The notes beneath the pieces were generated by a model that saw nothing but the letters and a program-made list of their open reading frames with translations, searched no databases and was not told the DNA's origin. Of a DNA stretch of 64,000 bases, positions 21,574 through 29,884 are shown piece after piece. How positions within the stretch are numbered: position 1 is the stretch's first letter; each line of letters begins with the position of its first letter. The DNA is from Deltaproteobacteria bacterium (GTDB lineage Bacteria; Myxococcota_A; Polyangia; Polyangiales; Ga0077539): contig CANJUR010000003.1 in assembly GCA_947477565.1 (NCBI GenBank), positions 62,001-126,000 on the forward strand. Reading direction: 5' to 3'. The translations under genes were made by a program, and so were the position numbers.

Positions 21574-22200
21574 TCAGGGCAGAAGCGGGCAGCGTCCGGT
21601 GCGGGGGTCCGGACTGCCGCAACGGTTCATACATCCTGGAATTCCGCAGGGATAGCAGCAGAGCAACCCTGCGGCGCAAGCGCTGTCGCTGGCACAGGTT
21701 TGCCCTGCGGCGAGACCGCCCGCGTCCACTCCCGCATCGGTGCCGGCGTCCACGCGAAGCGCAGGGGCGTCGCATGTACCGCCGTTGCAAGCGCACACGG
21801 CAGCGGCCAACTCGGGGCACGCGCTCGGACAGCCCAACGGGCACCCTCGCACTTCCGCCGCGCAGATGATCTCACTCGGATTGCACCGCCCGCATCCGCA
21901 CCAGAACGCATGGCAGCCCGTCACCGGATCGCAACGCCCCGCAACGTCCGTGACCGCAACGTCATGCACTCCGCGATCGACGCTGACATCGACCCCACGA
22001 TCGGCCTCGACTACGTCGCTGGTGGAGGCCTCGGGCGCGTCGAGCGGGCGCGGAGAATCAAGCGTTACGACATCGGCCGCATCGTGCGAGGAGGCCTCGA
22101 GAAACGAGGCATCGACCGGTGCCGCGATGGTGTCGGTGCACCCTGATGACAGCGATCCGACGAAGAGTGCCGTGACGAGCGTGCGAAACAGGATGCGCAT
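21574..22200 (-). CDS. Cys-rich lipoprotein
   Basis: A lipobox (VGSLSSGC) ends the 21-residue signal. An Asp/Val/Ala-rich spacer (DASFLEASSHDAADVVTLDS) follows. Two Cys modules close the protein: a CDPVTGCHAFWCGCGRC region, and CASDSACAAGLLCCYPCG with a following GCMNRCG. This second pattern resembles Dickkopf-like disulfide modules common in myxobacterial surface lipoproteins. An outer-membrane-anchored, disulfide-bonded role is likely; the ligand is unknown. Confidence 0.75.
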   Translation of the reverse strand: MRILFRTLVTALFVGSLSSGCTDTIAAPVDASFLEASSHDAADVVTLDSPRPLDAPEASTSDVVEADRGVDVSVDRGVHDVAVTDVAGRCDPVTGCHAFWCGCGRCNPSEIICAAEVRGCPLGCPSACPELAAAVCACNGGTCDAPALRVDAGTDAGVDAGGLAAGQTCASDSACAAGLLCCYPCGIPGCMNRCGSPDPRTGRCPLLP

Positions 22201-22272
22201 GTCTTCGAAGCTACCGTCAGGCAGTCGCGGAAGCGATTCCCGAGTAAGCGGACCCTACCGTCGCTCGGGCGA

Positions 22273-23190
22273 TCAGCGGCCGGAGTACGGCAGCGCCTCG
22301 ATGTGCGACTGCAGCGTGCGAGACACGAGCGAGAAGAAGTCGTACCCGGTGCGCGCCTCCAGCGCATCGACGGTCACGACGTAGCGTTGCCAGCCCGAGC
22401 CGGAGCCCGCCTCGTTGGGCATCTCGACGGCGACCAGTGGCGTCGTGGCCGTCACCGATTCGACCCCCTGGCCTCGCTGCACCAACGCGATCACCTTCCA
22501 CGTTGACACCGGAATCGACACCCGACGCGCAGGATCGGCGCTCCGCCCGATGGCTGGACAACCCTCGGAGGGCAGGTTGCCTTGCGGCGTTCGATCGGTT
22601 GCGCAGGACTGCTCCCATAGGCCACCGGCGACGATGAAGAGGTCCCAGCCCTCCCTGGCCTTCTCGACGGACCAACGCTCGAGCGACTCCCACGCCCCTG
22701 CGTTGATGGCGTGTCGCTGCGGCACGATGTTCGTGGTGAGAAACGTGGCGGCGTTGTCCTCAACGGTCGCCGTGCGCTCCGCCGATGGGCAAAGATGCCC
22801 GTGATCGTAGCCGCCCCCGGAGTAGTCGCGATGATGCACCCCGTAGACGCCTGCGGGGAGCTGCGGATCCGGCGAGAAGATCCGTTGTGTGCGGCCCACG
22901 GAGCCGAGGTCGCTCGACGTGAGTCGCCACGCGACCCAGTTGGGGTTGTTGCGAAAGCGGTTGTACGACACGACGTACTGCGGCTTTACCAACACAATTT
23001 CGTCCTGCGGAGAAGCATCCGTGGGGGTTCCGAGCGCGAGGTGCACGCTCTCCCCCTGCGCAACGACCGGACCAGGCGTCGGCAGCCTCGGCGGAGACGG
23101 ACGCCGCGCGTGTGACTCGCTACGATCGAGGTCACACCCGATCGCCAGGACAAAAACAGCGGCCCAGCCCAGAGCGCCTATCGGCTTCAT
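22273..23190 (-). CDS. DNA/RNA non-specific endonuclease (NUC family), probable lipoprotein
   Basis: An N-terminal signal (MKPIGALGWAAVFVLAIGC) has a lipobox-like IGC. The catalytic motif of ββα-metal nucleases is present as YDHGHLCPSAER (canonical DRGHxxP), with the Mg-binding Asn later in TTNIVPQRHAINAGAW. The Arg of DRGH is His here. Substrate would be double- and single-stranded nucleic acid outside the cytoplasm, for nutrient scavenging or prey digestion. It overlaps the stop of mazG by 4 bp (ATGA), so both are co-transcribed. Confidence 0.85.
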   Translation of the reverse strand: MKPIGALGWAAVFVLAIGCDLDRSESHARRPSPPRLPTPGPVVAQGESVHLALGTPTDASPQDEIVLVKPQYVVSYNRFRNNPNWVAWRLTSSDLGSVGRTQRIFSPDPQLPAGVYGVHHRDYSGGGYDHGHLCPSAERTATVEDNAATFLTTNIVPQRHAINAGAWESLERWSVEKAREGWDLFIVAGGLWEQSCATDRTPQGNLPSEGCPAIGRSADPARRVSIPVSTWKVIALVQRGQGVESVTATTPLVAVEMPNEAGSGSGWQRYVVTVDALEARTGYDFFSLVSRTLQSHIEALPYSGR

Positions 23191-24041
23191 TGGCGCTCGT
23201 CGGCTTTGGCGCGCTGCCAGTACCCTTCGAGTTCCGCCTCGCTGTGCGCGTCGATGGCTCGCCCGGCTTCCTTTGCCAACGCCTCGACCCGACCGAAGCG
23301 CGACGCAAATCGCCTGTTACAGCGGGTAAGCGCGTCCTCCGGATCGATGCCGTGCTTACGCGCCGTGTTGACTACGGAGAACAGCACATCGCCCAGTTCG
23401 TCGGTCATCGCCTCGCGATCGCCGGACCCCACCGCAGCGTCGAATTCCGCCAATTCTTCATCGATGCGCGCGCGCGGCCCAGCGGCATCGGGCCAGTCGA
23501 AGCCGACTCGGGAGGCCTTGTCCCCCATCCGCAGCGCGAACAGCAGCGCTGGCATACCCCGGGGGATGCCCTCGAGCGTCCCGCGCCCCTTTTTCTCCGC
23601 GAGCTTCAGCTTCTCCCAGTTGGAGATGACCTCCGCCGACCCGGCGACCTGCTCACCCGCGAACACGTGCGGGTGCCGACGCTCAAGCTTCTCGCAGATG
23701 TCGTGCACCACGTGCTCCACCGTAAACCACCCGAACGACCGCGCCATCTCGCTCTGAAAGACCACCTGAAGCAGGAGATCTCCAAGCTCTTCTCGGAGGT
23801 GTGCGACGCGCGGGTCATCCGCGGAGCGGGTAATTTCACCTGCCTCGGTAATCGCCCGTTTCGCATCGTCGCCGAGACCGTCGATGGCGTCGCAGACCTC
23901 AAACGCCTCCTCGACGGCGTAGCGCTTGAGCGAGGCAAGGGTCTGCTCGCGATCCCACGGACAGCCGTCTGCCGCGAGCAGTCGCTGCATCACGGAGACG
24001 ATGCGGGCGAACCCTGAGGTCATTGGGTGCTTTACGCTCAT
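23187..24041 (-). CDS. mazG: nucleoside triphosphate pyrophosphohydrolase
   Basis: The 284-residue protein has two MazG domains: the first with CPWDREQTLASLKRYAVEEA and EELGDLLLQVVF, the second with TDELGDVLFSVVN and DALTRCNRRF. It hydrolyses NTPs (and non-canonical ones) to NMP and pyrophosphate, a cytoplasmic house-cleaning role. It is the upstream gene of the overlapped nuclease; a shared role in nucleotide turnover is possible but not shown. Its start is divergent from the zinc-ribbon gene, with a 73-bp spacer. Confidence 0.93.
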   Translation of the reverse strand: MSVKHPMTSGFARIVSVMQRLLAADGCPWDREQTLASLKRYAVEEAFEVCDAIDGLGDDAKRAITEAGEITRSADDPRVAHLREELGDLLLQVVFQSEMARSFGWFTVEHVVHDICEKLERRHPHVFAGEQVAGSAEVISNWEKLKLAEKKGRGTLEGIPRGMPALLFALRMGDKASRVGFDWPDAAGPRARIDEELAEFDAAVGSGDREAMTDELGDVLFSVVNTARKHGIDPEDALTRCNRRFASRFGRVEALAKEAGRAIDAHSEAELEGYWQRAKADERQ

Positions 24042-24114
24042 GGCCCAAGGCTGCTAACACGACGGCCCGCGAGCGCAACAGCCGCGACCCGCACCCCGAT
24101 GGAGCGACACCGTA

Positions 24115-24558
24115 ATGGCCCTGCTTCGAGCTGGGATTGAGATTGACGCGTATTGCACGCGATGCCGTATGGACCTCACGCACCGCATCATTGCAGTGGT
24201 GAACAACAAGCCGGTGAAGGTGGAGTGCCGAACCTGCTACGGCACGCACAATTACCGGGCGCCGAAGTCGAGCCCGGTGCCCGTCGAGAAGGCCACCCGA
24301 GGAGCCGCTGCTCCGCGTGCGCCGAAGGCCTCGGCGAGACGCAGCGCAGCGGTGGAGGAGCACATCAGCGTGGCTCCGCCGCCGGGCGCTCGCATCCACG
24401 GGTACCGAATGACGGACAAGTTTTCGAGGGACCAGTGGGTATCCCACAAGGTCTTTGGCACCGGCGTGGTGACGCAGGTGTTGGGCGACGACAAGATCGA
24501 GGTGCACTTCGACGGCGTCTCGAAGGTACTCGTGCACAACCGTCCTGAAGACACCTGA
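24115..24558 (+). CDS. zinc-ribbon protein with UvrD/PcrA C-terminal-like domain
   Basis: The 147-residue protein starts with two paired cysteines (DAYCTRCRMD and ECRTCYGTHN), a zinc ribbon. After a basic Ala/Pro linker, the C-terminal ~50 residues (FGTGVVTQVLGDDKIEVHF) resemble the Tudor-like domain seen at the end of PcrA/UvrD helicases, which contacts RNA polymerase. A nucleic-acid-associated role is likely. A perfect hairpin follows the stop codon. Confidence 0.68.
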   Translation: MALLRAGIEIDAYCTRCRMDLTHRIIAVVNNKPVKVECRTCYGTHNYRAPKSSPVPVEKATRGAAAPRAPKASARRSAAVEEHISVAPPPGARIHGYRMTDKFSRDQWVSHKVFGTGVVTQVLGDDKIEVHFDGVSKVLVHNRPEDT

Positions 24559-24560
24559 GC

Positions 24561-24584
24561 AGAATCCCTCGAACCAGGGATTCT
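24561..24584 (+). terminator. 9-bp perfect hairpin after the zinc-ribbon gene
   Basis: agaatccct, a 6-nt loop, and its exact complement begin two bases after the stop codon. There is no T-run, so it may act as an mRNA 3' end or a weak terminator. Confidence 0.5.
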
Positions 24585-24595
24585 GAGGGTTGTGA

Positions 24596-24610
24596 CAAGA
24601 AAGAATCTTG
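24596..24610. promoter_or_regulatory. CAAGA-N5-TCTTG inverted repeat upstream of rubrerythrin
   Basis: A perfect 5-bp inverted repeat lies about 75 bp before the rubrerythrin start. Peroxide- or iron-responsive operators have comparable layout, but no regulator can be assigned. Confidence 0.35.
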
Positions 24611-24686
24611 CCGCAGGATCACAGTCAGTTTACCTCTACGTAGCACCGCAATGAACCGGTTGGTTCGCGGTGAAGGAGTACTCCCC

Positions 24687-25112
24687 ATGGCCAAGTTGCA
24701 GAACACCAAGACCCACGACAACCTCAAGCACGCTTTTGCCGGCGAGTCGCAGGCCAATCGGCGCTACGAGTACTTCGCAAAGGCTGCGGACGTTGAGGGT
24801 TATCCCGACATCGCGGGTCTCTTTCGCGACACCGCTTCAGGCGAGACCGGCCACGCGCATGGCCACCTTGACTATCTGAAGCAGGTGGGCGACCCGGCGA
24901 CGGGCCTGCCCATCGGCTCGACGGAAAAAAACCTCGCGGCGGCCGTTCACGGCGAGACCGAGGAATATCAGACGATGTATCCGGGCTTCGCGAAGGCGGC
25001 CCGGGAAGAGGGCTTCGAGGACATCGCCGAGTGGTTCGAGACGCTCGCGAAGGCCGAGAAGTCGCACGCGGGTCGGTTCGCGAAGGCCCTCGACGGCATC
25101 AAGGGACAGTAG
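24687..25112 (+). CDS. rubrerythrin
   Basis: From ATG 24687 (aaggag 8 bp before it) the protein has 141 residues. The di-iron four-helix bundle shows [16 protein letters not shown], a second E-x2-H motif ([10 protein letters not shown]), [15 protein letters not shown], and EKSHAGRF. The C-terminal rubredoxin-like [Fe(SCys)4] domain of classic rubrerythrins is absent. It would reduce hydrogen peroxide in the cytoplasm. It heads a three-gene cluster with an Fe-S oxidoreductase and a DUF3501 protein, the electron supply probably coming from the next gene. Confidence 0.93.
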   Translation: MAKLQNTKTHDNLKHAFAGESQANRRYEYFAKAADVEGYPDIAGLFRDTASGETGHAHGHLDYLKQVGDPATGLPIGSTEKNLAAAVHGETEEYQTMYPGFAKAAREEGFEDIAEWFETLAKAEKSHAGRFAKALDGIKGQ

Positions 25113-25209
25113 TCCCGCTTCGGCCTCGACTGCGCAGCTTCCGGCCCCGTTCTTCCGGGCGCCGTCATCCTCGTCCCAAAGTCCTCATTGATGGAGCACT
25201 AAACCAGTC

Positions 25210-26550
25210 GTGGAGATTAAACCCACCCCCGAGCGAACCCCCGTGTTCAACCCTGAGGATCCTATCTTCTGGGATCCGGCCGACCTGGAGGGTGAACTCC
25301 GGCGGGTGTTCGAGATCTGCCATGGATGTCGGATGTGTGTCGGGTATTGCCCGAGCTTTCCGTTCATGTTCAATCGCATCGACGATAACCACGAACTGCA
25401 CGGTCAGGCGCACTCTGCCATAACGCTCAATACGCAGGATTTCGAGACGGTCACGGACCTCTGTTTCCAGTGCAAGCTCTGTTACGTGAAATGTCCGTAC
25501 ACGCCAGACGATCCCAACAGCGACTGGCTGGTAGACCTCCCGCGATTGCTGTGGCGCGAGAAGGTAGTGCGAACCCGCCGAAATGGCGGCACTACGCTGC
25601 AGGAAAAGGCCCTGGGCGAGCCTGGAGTGCTGGGGGTCCTCAGCGCAGGCGTGATGGCACCGATCGCCAACTTCGTTACGGCGCAGTCCCTGGTGCGGCG
25701 GGCGATGGACAAAGTCGCGGGAATCGCACCGGAGTTTCTGCTGCCGACGTACGCGACGACCACATTTCCGACGTGGTTCAAGCGACATGAGCGCGGTGCA
25801 CGGCGGGATGCACCCCACGGGGAAGTGGCGATCTTCTCGACCTGCCTCGTGGACTTCAATCGCCCCCGCACCGGCGAACTGGCGGTCGCCGTGCTCGAAC
25901 ACGCGGGTTTTCGCCCCACGCTGCCGACGCAGACGTGCTGCGGAATGCCCAACATGGACACCGGTGACCTCGATCGCGTTCTGGAAAAGGCGCGTTTCAA
26001 TGTCTCCCACCTGGCCGCAGAGGTGCGTGCGGGAAGGGACATCGTCGCGCCGGGGCCGTCGTGTTCGATGACACTGAAGAAGGAATATCCCGAGTTGCTC
26101 GGGACACCGGATGCCGCGCTCGTGGCAGCGCATACCTTCGACCTGATGGAATATCTCTGGAAGCTCTGGCGCGAGGGCAAGATGCCCAGGACCTTCGCCC
26201 ACGAGCTGGGGTCAGTCGCCTATCACGCACCGTGTCACCTTCGCGCCCAGAAGATCGCGCACCCGTCGCGCTCGCTGCTGGAGAAGGTTCCGGGCACGGA
26301 GGTGACAGTGATCGAGCAGTGCTCCGTGGTGGACGGCACCTGGGGAATGAAGTCGCAATACTATGATCTTGGAGTGAAGTATTCGCGCAAGCTGGTGCGC
26401 GCAGTCGATAACGCCGAGGCGAGGTTCGTCGCGAGCGATTGTCCACTCGCCTCACAGCGAATCATGAAGGAGAACCGCGTGGCGGTGCGGCACCCAATCG
26501 AGTTGCTCGCGTACGCCTATGGGTTGACGACATTCGAGGGCGGGCCCTAA
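25210..26550 (+). CDS. Fe-S oxidoreductase (HdrD/GlpC-like, CCG domains)
   Basis: The 446-residue protein carries two [4Fe-4S] motifs (CHGCRMCVGYCP and CFQCKLCYVKCP). CCG-type cysteine domains follow (TCCGMPNMDTGD, then YHAPCHLRAQKI). Such proteins relay electrons between cytosolic or membrane donors and partner enzymes. The GTG at 25210 begins MEIKPTPERTP. It lies 97 bp after rubrerythrin and 25 bp before the DUF3501 gene, an arrangement conserved in many bacteria; together they probably form a peroxide-detoxifying chain. Confidence 0.87.
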   Translation: MEIKPTPERTPVFNPEDPIFWDPADLEGELRRVFEICHGCRMCVGYCPSFPFMFNRIDDNHELHGQAHSAITLNTQDFETVTDLCFQCKLCYVKCPYTPDDPNSDWLVDLPRLLWREKVVRTRRNGGTTLQEKALGEPGVLGVLSAGVMAPIANFVTAQSLVRRAMDKVAGIAPEFLLPTYATTTFPTWFKRHERGARRDAPHGEVAIFSTCLVDFNRPRTGELAVAVLEHAGFRPTLPTQTCCGMPNMDTGDLDRVLEKARFNVSHLAAEVRAGRDIVAPGPSCSMTLKKEYPELLGTPDAALVAAHTFDLMEYLWKLWREGKMPRTFAHELGSVAYHAPCHLRAQKIAHPSRSLLEKVPGTEVTVIEQCSVVDGTWGMKSQYYDLGVKYSRKLVRAVDNAEARFVASDCPLASQRIMKENRVAVRHPIELLAYAYGLTTFEGGP

Positions 26551-26575
26551 AGGCCTCACAGGAGAAGACGACACC

Positions 26576-27181
26576 ATGCGTAAGGTCCGCCTCGACGATC
26601 TAATCGGACTGAAGGAATACGAGGAGATTCGGCCGCGGTTTCGCGAGCGGATCATCGCGCACAAGCGCGTTCGCCGCGTTCTGATTGGTCCGGAAATGAC
26701 TCTGCTCTTTGAGGACCACGACACCGTGCTGAGCCAGGTGCAAGAGATGCTGCGCGCCGAACGCATCACGCTGCCCACTGCGGTGGCCGAAGAACTGGCG
26801 GTTTACAATGACCTCGTCCCGGAAGACGGCGGCCTCGCAGCCACCCTGATGATCGAGATCGAGGACCCGGAGGTACGCGAGCGCAAACGACGAGAGTATG
26901 TCGGCCTGGACGACGCATTGACCCTGGAGTTGGGCGACGTGACCGTACGTGGCTCCTTCGATGCACTCGGGCGCTTCGAAGACCGTACCGCTGCCGTACG
27001 CTTCGTGAACTTCGCGCTGCCTCCGGACGGCCGCGCGAGGCTCCTCGATGCCGCGACGACCGTGACGCTGAAGGTGCAGCACCCGAAGTACGCCGCGAGC
27101 GTGACGCTGTCCGATGAGATTCGACGATCGCTCGCCATCGATCTCGATCCGCTCAATGCGGAAGCCATGCGCAAGGCTTGA
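26576..27181 (+). CDS. DUF3501 family protein
   Basis: The 201-residue protein starts MRKVRLDDLIGLKEYEEIRP, the typical opening of DUF3501 proteins that accompany rubrerythrin and Fe-S genes. It has no cysteine cluster or membrane segment. Its biochemical role is not known; the conserved gene order implies a part in the same oxidative-stress pathway. A consensus promoter for tRNA-Val lies just after its stop codon. Confidence 0.82.
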   Translation: MRKVRLDDLIGLKEYEEIRPRFRERIIAHKRVRRVLIGPEMTLLFEDHDTVLSQVQEMLRAERITLPTAVAEELAVYNDLVPEDGGLAATLMIEIEDPEVRERKRREYVGLDDALTLELGDVTVRGSFDALGRFEDRTAAVRFVNFALPPDGRARLLDAATTVTLKVQHPKYAASVTLSDEIRRSLAIDLDPLNAEAMRKA

Positions 27182-27192
27182 AGAATATCTGT

Positions 27193-27222
27193 TGACAGGT
27201 CGGAGGGGCCAGGAGTATCAGA
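27193..27222 (+). promoter_or_regulatory. sigma70 promoter of tRNA-Val
   Basis: A perfect -35 TTGACA is followed 18 bp later by TATCAG. The -10 element ends 12 bp before the tRNA, the same distance as at tRNA-Glu. Confidence 0.7.
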
Positions 27223-27234
27223 TCGGTCCCGTTG

Positions 27235-27309
27235 CGGGCATAACTCAGCGGTAGAGTGCGACCTTCACACGGTCGAAGTCGTAGGTTCAAGTCCTACTGC
27301 CCGTACCAA
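27235..27309 (+). tRNA. tRNA-Val (anticodon CAC)
   Basis: The acceptor stem GCGGGCA pairs with TGCCCGT (a terminal G-T pair). The anticodon stem CGACC/GGTCG holds loop TTCACAC, giving CAC for the Val codon GTG. The T arm has GGTTCAAGTCC. CCA is encoded at 27307-27309, unlike tRNA-Glu. Confidence 0.95.
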
Positions 27310-27312
27310 TAA

Positions 27313-27333
27313 GCCGTTCTTCCGGAATGGCTA
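27313..27333 (+). terminator. hairpin after tRNA-Val
   Basis: AGCCGTTC pairs with GAATGGCT (8 bp, one G-T) around loop TTCCG, three bases after the CCA end. It may end the tRNA transcript; a TATAAT (27333-27338) overlaps its last base. Confidence 0.5.
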
Positions 27334-27347
27334 TAATTCACTGCTCA

Positions 27348-27369
27348 ATGTCTGCCGGGACAGACATTG
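27348..27369 (+). promoter_or_regulatory. 8-bp perfect hairpin in the helicase leader
   Basis: AATGTCTG and CAGACATT enclose loop CCGGGA. It starts ~10 bp after a TATAAT box (27333-27338) and ~95 bp before the helicase start, so it would lie at the 5' end of the mRNA. Confidence 0.45.
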
Positions 27370-27462
27370 GCGGCACAGCATTATTGCTTTGCTGAGCTCT
27401 CCGCACTCTGTGTTTGCCCGGCGGACGTCAAGAGGCACTCGTTTGCCATTCAGGGGAGTACA

Positions 27463-28719
27463 GTGCCGATCAGCGTGCTGTTTTCCCAACTTGGCCTCTC
27501 CGAACCCCTCCTTCGTGCCATTGCCCGGCGCGAGTACCTTGAGCCGACCGCCGTGCAGGTCGCCGTGATCCCGGAGGTGCTGCAGGGGCGCGACGTCTGG
27601 GCCACGGCGAGCACCGGCACGGGAAAGACCGCGGCGTTTGCACTGCCGATTCTCGAGATGCTGGCCAGACGGCCGCGGCGTCCTCAGCGACGGGTCTATG
27701 CGCTCGTGCTTGTTCCGACGCGCGAGTTGGCCGAGCAGGTGGCCTCGGCGATCTCGGCGTATGGCTACTTCCTGCCTGAGCGACCGAAGACGGTCGTCGT
27801 TCTCGGAGGAGTGTCGATCAACCCACAGATGATGAACCTCCGCGGCGGTGCAGACATCGTCGTGGCCACGCCCGGCCGCCTGCTCGACCTCGTAGGCAAG
27901 AACGCCCTCTCGCTCGCAGACCTCTCGATACTCGTGCTCGACGAGGCCGACCGCCTGCTCGATCAGGGCTTCGCAGACGAACTCGGACGCATCCTTTCGC
28001 TTGCGCCCGCGCGCCGACAGACGCTTCTCTTCTCCGCGACCTTCGCATCCGCAGTCACACGGCTCGCCGAATCACTCCTCTACGACCCCCTACGCGTCGA
28101 TGTCGCCGCCGCGCCGATGGAGGCACCGGCCATCGAGCATCGCGCCATCGAGGTCGACCCGCCGAGACGCACGCACCTCCTGCTGCAACTGATCAACGAG
28201 GCGGGATGGAGCCGAGTGATCGTCTTCGTCGCCACGACCTATGCGACCGAACACGTCGCGCAGAAGCTTCGCGGCCTCGGTATCGCCGCCGCCCCGTTGC
28301 ACGGCAAGCTCAGTCAAGGCGCGCGAACGCAGGTGCTCGAGGACTTCCGTTCGAGCCGGGTCCGAGTGCTCGTGGCGACAGACCTCGCCGCGCGCGGCCT
28401 CGACATCAAGGGACTCCCGGCGGTCGTGAACTACGACGTCCCACGGTCGCCGAGCGACTACGTCCACCGCGTCGGACGAACTGGCCGCGCAGGCGAAAAC
28501 GGCGTCGCCGTCAGCTTCGTCACCGCCGCCACGCACGCGAATTTCTCGCACACTGAAAAGCGCCAGAACCTCGACCTGCAGCGCGAGACGGTCGTCGGCT
28601 TCGAGCCCATCGAGACACCCCCGCCGACGGATCCGAACGGCGGCGTGAAGGGCAGGCGGAAGAGCAAGAAAGACAAGCTCCGCGAGGCCGCCGCAAAAGT
28701 AGCGCCACGCGAAGAGTAA
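27463..28719 (+). CDS. DEAD-box RNA helicase (RhlE-like)
   Basis: From GTG 27463 (ggggag upstream) the protein has 418 residues. Motifs in order: Q motif (PTAVQVAVIPE), motif I (ASTGTGKTAA), Ib region, motif II (LDEADRLLDQG), SAT (LLFSATFAS), motif V (ATDLAARGLDI) and motif VI (YVHRVGRTGRAG). The C-terminus is basic and Lys-rich (GRRKSKKDKLREAA), which would bind RNA. It unwinds RNA in ribosome assembly or decay. The track start (27367) covers the leader hairpin and looks untranslated. The leader may give cold or stress regulation, as for other DEAD-box genes. Confidence 0.93.
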   Translation: MPISVLFSQLGLSEPLLRAIARREYLEPTAVQVAVIPEVLQGRDVWATASTGTGKTAAFALPILEMLARRPRRPQRRVYALVLVPTRELAEQVASAISAYGYFLPERPKTVVVLGGVSINPQMMNLRGGADIVVATPGRLLDLVGKNALSLADLSILVLDEADRLLDQGFADELGRILSLAPARRQTLLFSATFASAVTRLAESLLYDPLRVDVAAAPMEAPAIEHRAIEVDPPRRTHLLLQLINEAGWSRVIVFVATTYATEHVAQKLRGLGIAAAPLHGKLSQGARTQVLEDFRSSRVRVLVATDLAARGLDIKGLPAVVNYDVPRSPSDYVHRVGRTGRAGENGVAVSFVTAATHANFSHTEKRQNLDLQRETVVGFEPIETPPPTDPNGGVKGRRKSKKDKLREAAAKVAPREE

Positions 28720-28907
28720 AAGGCAGACCGGTCAGGTGTTGGACTCGTGCACAAAGAGCGCGGGACAGCGCACCGCGCGCATCACCGCAGCCGCGTTGAT
28801 CCAGGGAATGTGGGTCGCGTGCCGAAGTGACGACGTAAGCAACCGCGTTCTCCGAAGTGTGTCCGCGGTCCGTGGCGATGATCAGGGTTCTGATCCCGGG
28901 GGCTGCA

Positions 28908-29798
28908 TCACGAAGTGGGGATTTGCCCGGGCGCAGCGCAGAACACCCGCAGATGCTCGCGCGCCGTGTTCTCGTGGATCGCGAGCACCGGGCCGATGCC
29001 TCCGGAGCGGTCGCGCTGGTAGCCACCGGCGAGGTTCCAGACCAACGGGATGCGGGCGCTCGCGAGGCTCTCGAAGACCTGCGCGTCGCGGGCCCGGAGT
29101 TGCTCGGTCGTGAGCCAGCCCCCGAGAGGGTCTTTGACGTGAGGATCAGCGCCCGCCTGATAGAGCACCAGATCGAAGTCGGCGAGAGCGCGCAACTCCT
29201 CCCCGAGCCTCGCGAAGAACGCGCTCACCTGGGCAGGCCGATCAAATTCCGCCCCGGCGGTGAAGTGCCGCACCCACGGGGGGTCGCCGAGGCGCGAGAG
29301 AATGTCCACGGTGCCATCCCCGAAATGGTGGTCGCAGTCGAGAATCGCGACCTTGCGGACGAGCCCCTCGGCGCGCAGCGCGAGAGCCGTCACCATCAGC
29401 CCGTTGAACGTGCAGAAGCCCCCGCCGTGGGCCCACCTCGCGTGATGGAAACCCGACACCGGCGCGCACACCGCGACCCCCTCGCGCACCGCCACGCGGG
29501 CACCATCGAGCATCGCTCCGGAGGTGTACGGCAACGACGCGGCCACGGACTCATCGAGGGAGCCAAAGCCGTTCGCGCGACGCCGGGCGAGCACGTCCTC
29601 GACGTAGGTACGATCGTGCGCCCGCTCGAGCGCGCTGAGCGGGGCTGGCGTCGGCTCGATCACGCGCATGGGTAATCCGGCGCGACGCCATGCGGCGACC
29701 GCCTGTGCGGGCTTCGCAGCGCTGGGTGACAACCCTTCCGCCGTCGCCTGCATCCGCTCGCCAAACATTACGATCATCGGTGTAGCTGCTCGCATCAT
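28908..29798 (-). CDS. histone deacetylase-superfamily enzyme
   Basis: The class I/II HDAC-type fold is shown by LDCDHHFGDGTVDIL (zinc Asp/His), SGFHHARWAHGGGFCTFNG and YQAGADPHVKDPLGG. In bacteria these act on acetyl-polyamines or acetylated metabolites and proteins. The start at ATG 29798, or the adjacent ATG 29795, is preceded by cggagg; the track's extra residues are not needed. It is divergent from the LysR gene. No zinc-binding motif is missing. Confidence 0.88.
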   Translation of the reverse strand: MMRAATPMIVMFGERMQATAEGLSPSAAKPAQAVAAWRRAGLPMRVIEPTPAPLSALERAHDRTYVEDVLARRRANGFGSLDESVAASLPYTSGAMLDGARVAVREGVAVCAPVSGFHHARWAHGGGFCTFNGLMVTALALRAEGLVRKVAILDCDHHFGDGTVDILSRLGDPPWVRHFTAGAEFDRPAQVSAFFARLGEELRALADFDLVLYQAGADPHVKDPLGGWLTTEQLRARDAQVFESLASARIPLVWNLAGGYQRDRSGGIGPVLAIHENTAREHLRVFCAAPGQIPTS

Positions 29799-29847
29799 CG
29801 GACCTCCGTGTTGGATCCCATTGATACGTTTCGCTGACATGCTCCGC

Positions 29848-29884
29848 CAGTCATGGCAGCGTCATGCGCATGACTGATCAGTCA
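29848..29884. promoter_or_regulatory. CAGTCA/TGACTG half-site cluster (LysR operator candidate)
   Basis: CAGTCATG (29848) and CATGACTG (29869) are an 8-bp inverted repeat with 13 bp between. TGACTGATCAGTCA (29871-29884) is a perfect 14-bp palindrome overlapping it. They sit in the HDAC-LysR divergent region and the first codons of the LysR ORF. Confidence 0.55.

Noticed and set aside
28720-28907. Remnant of a universal-stress-like gene on the minus strand
   Set aside because: Short, in two frames (IIATDRGHTSENA, then a shifted segment); no domain confirmed.
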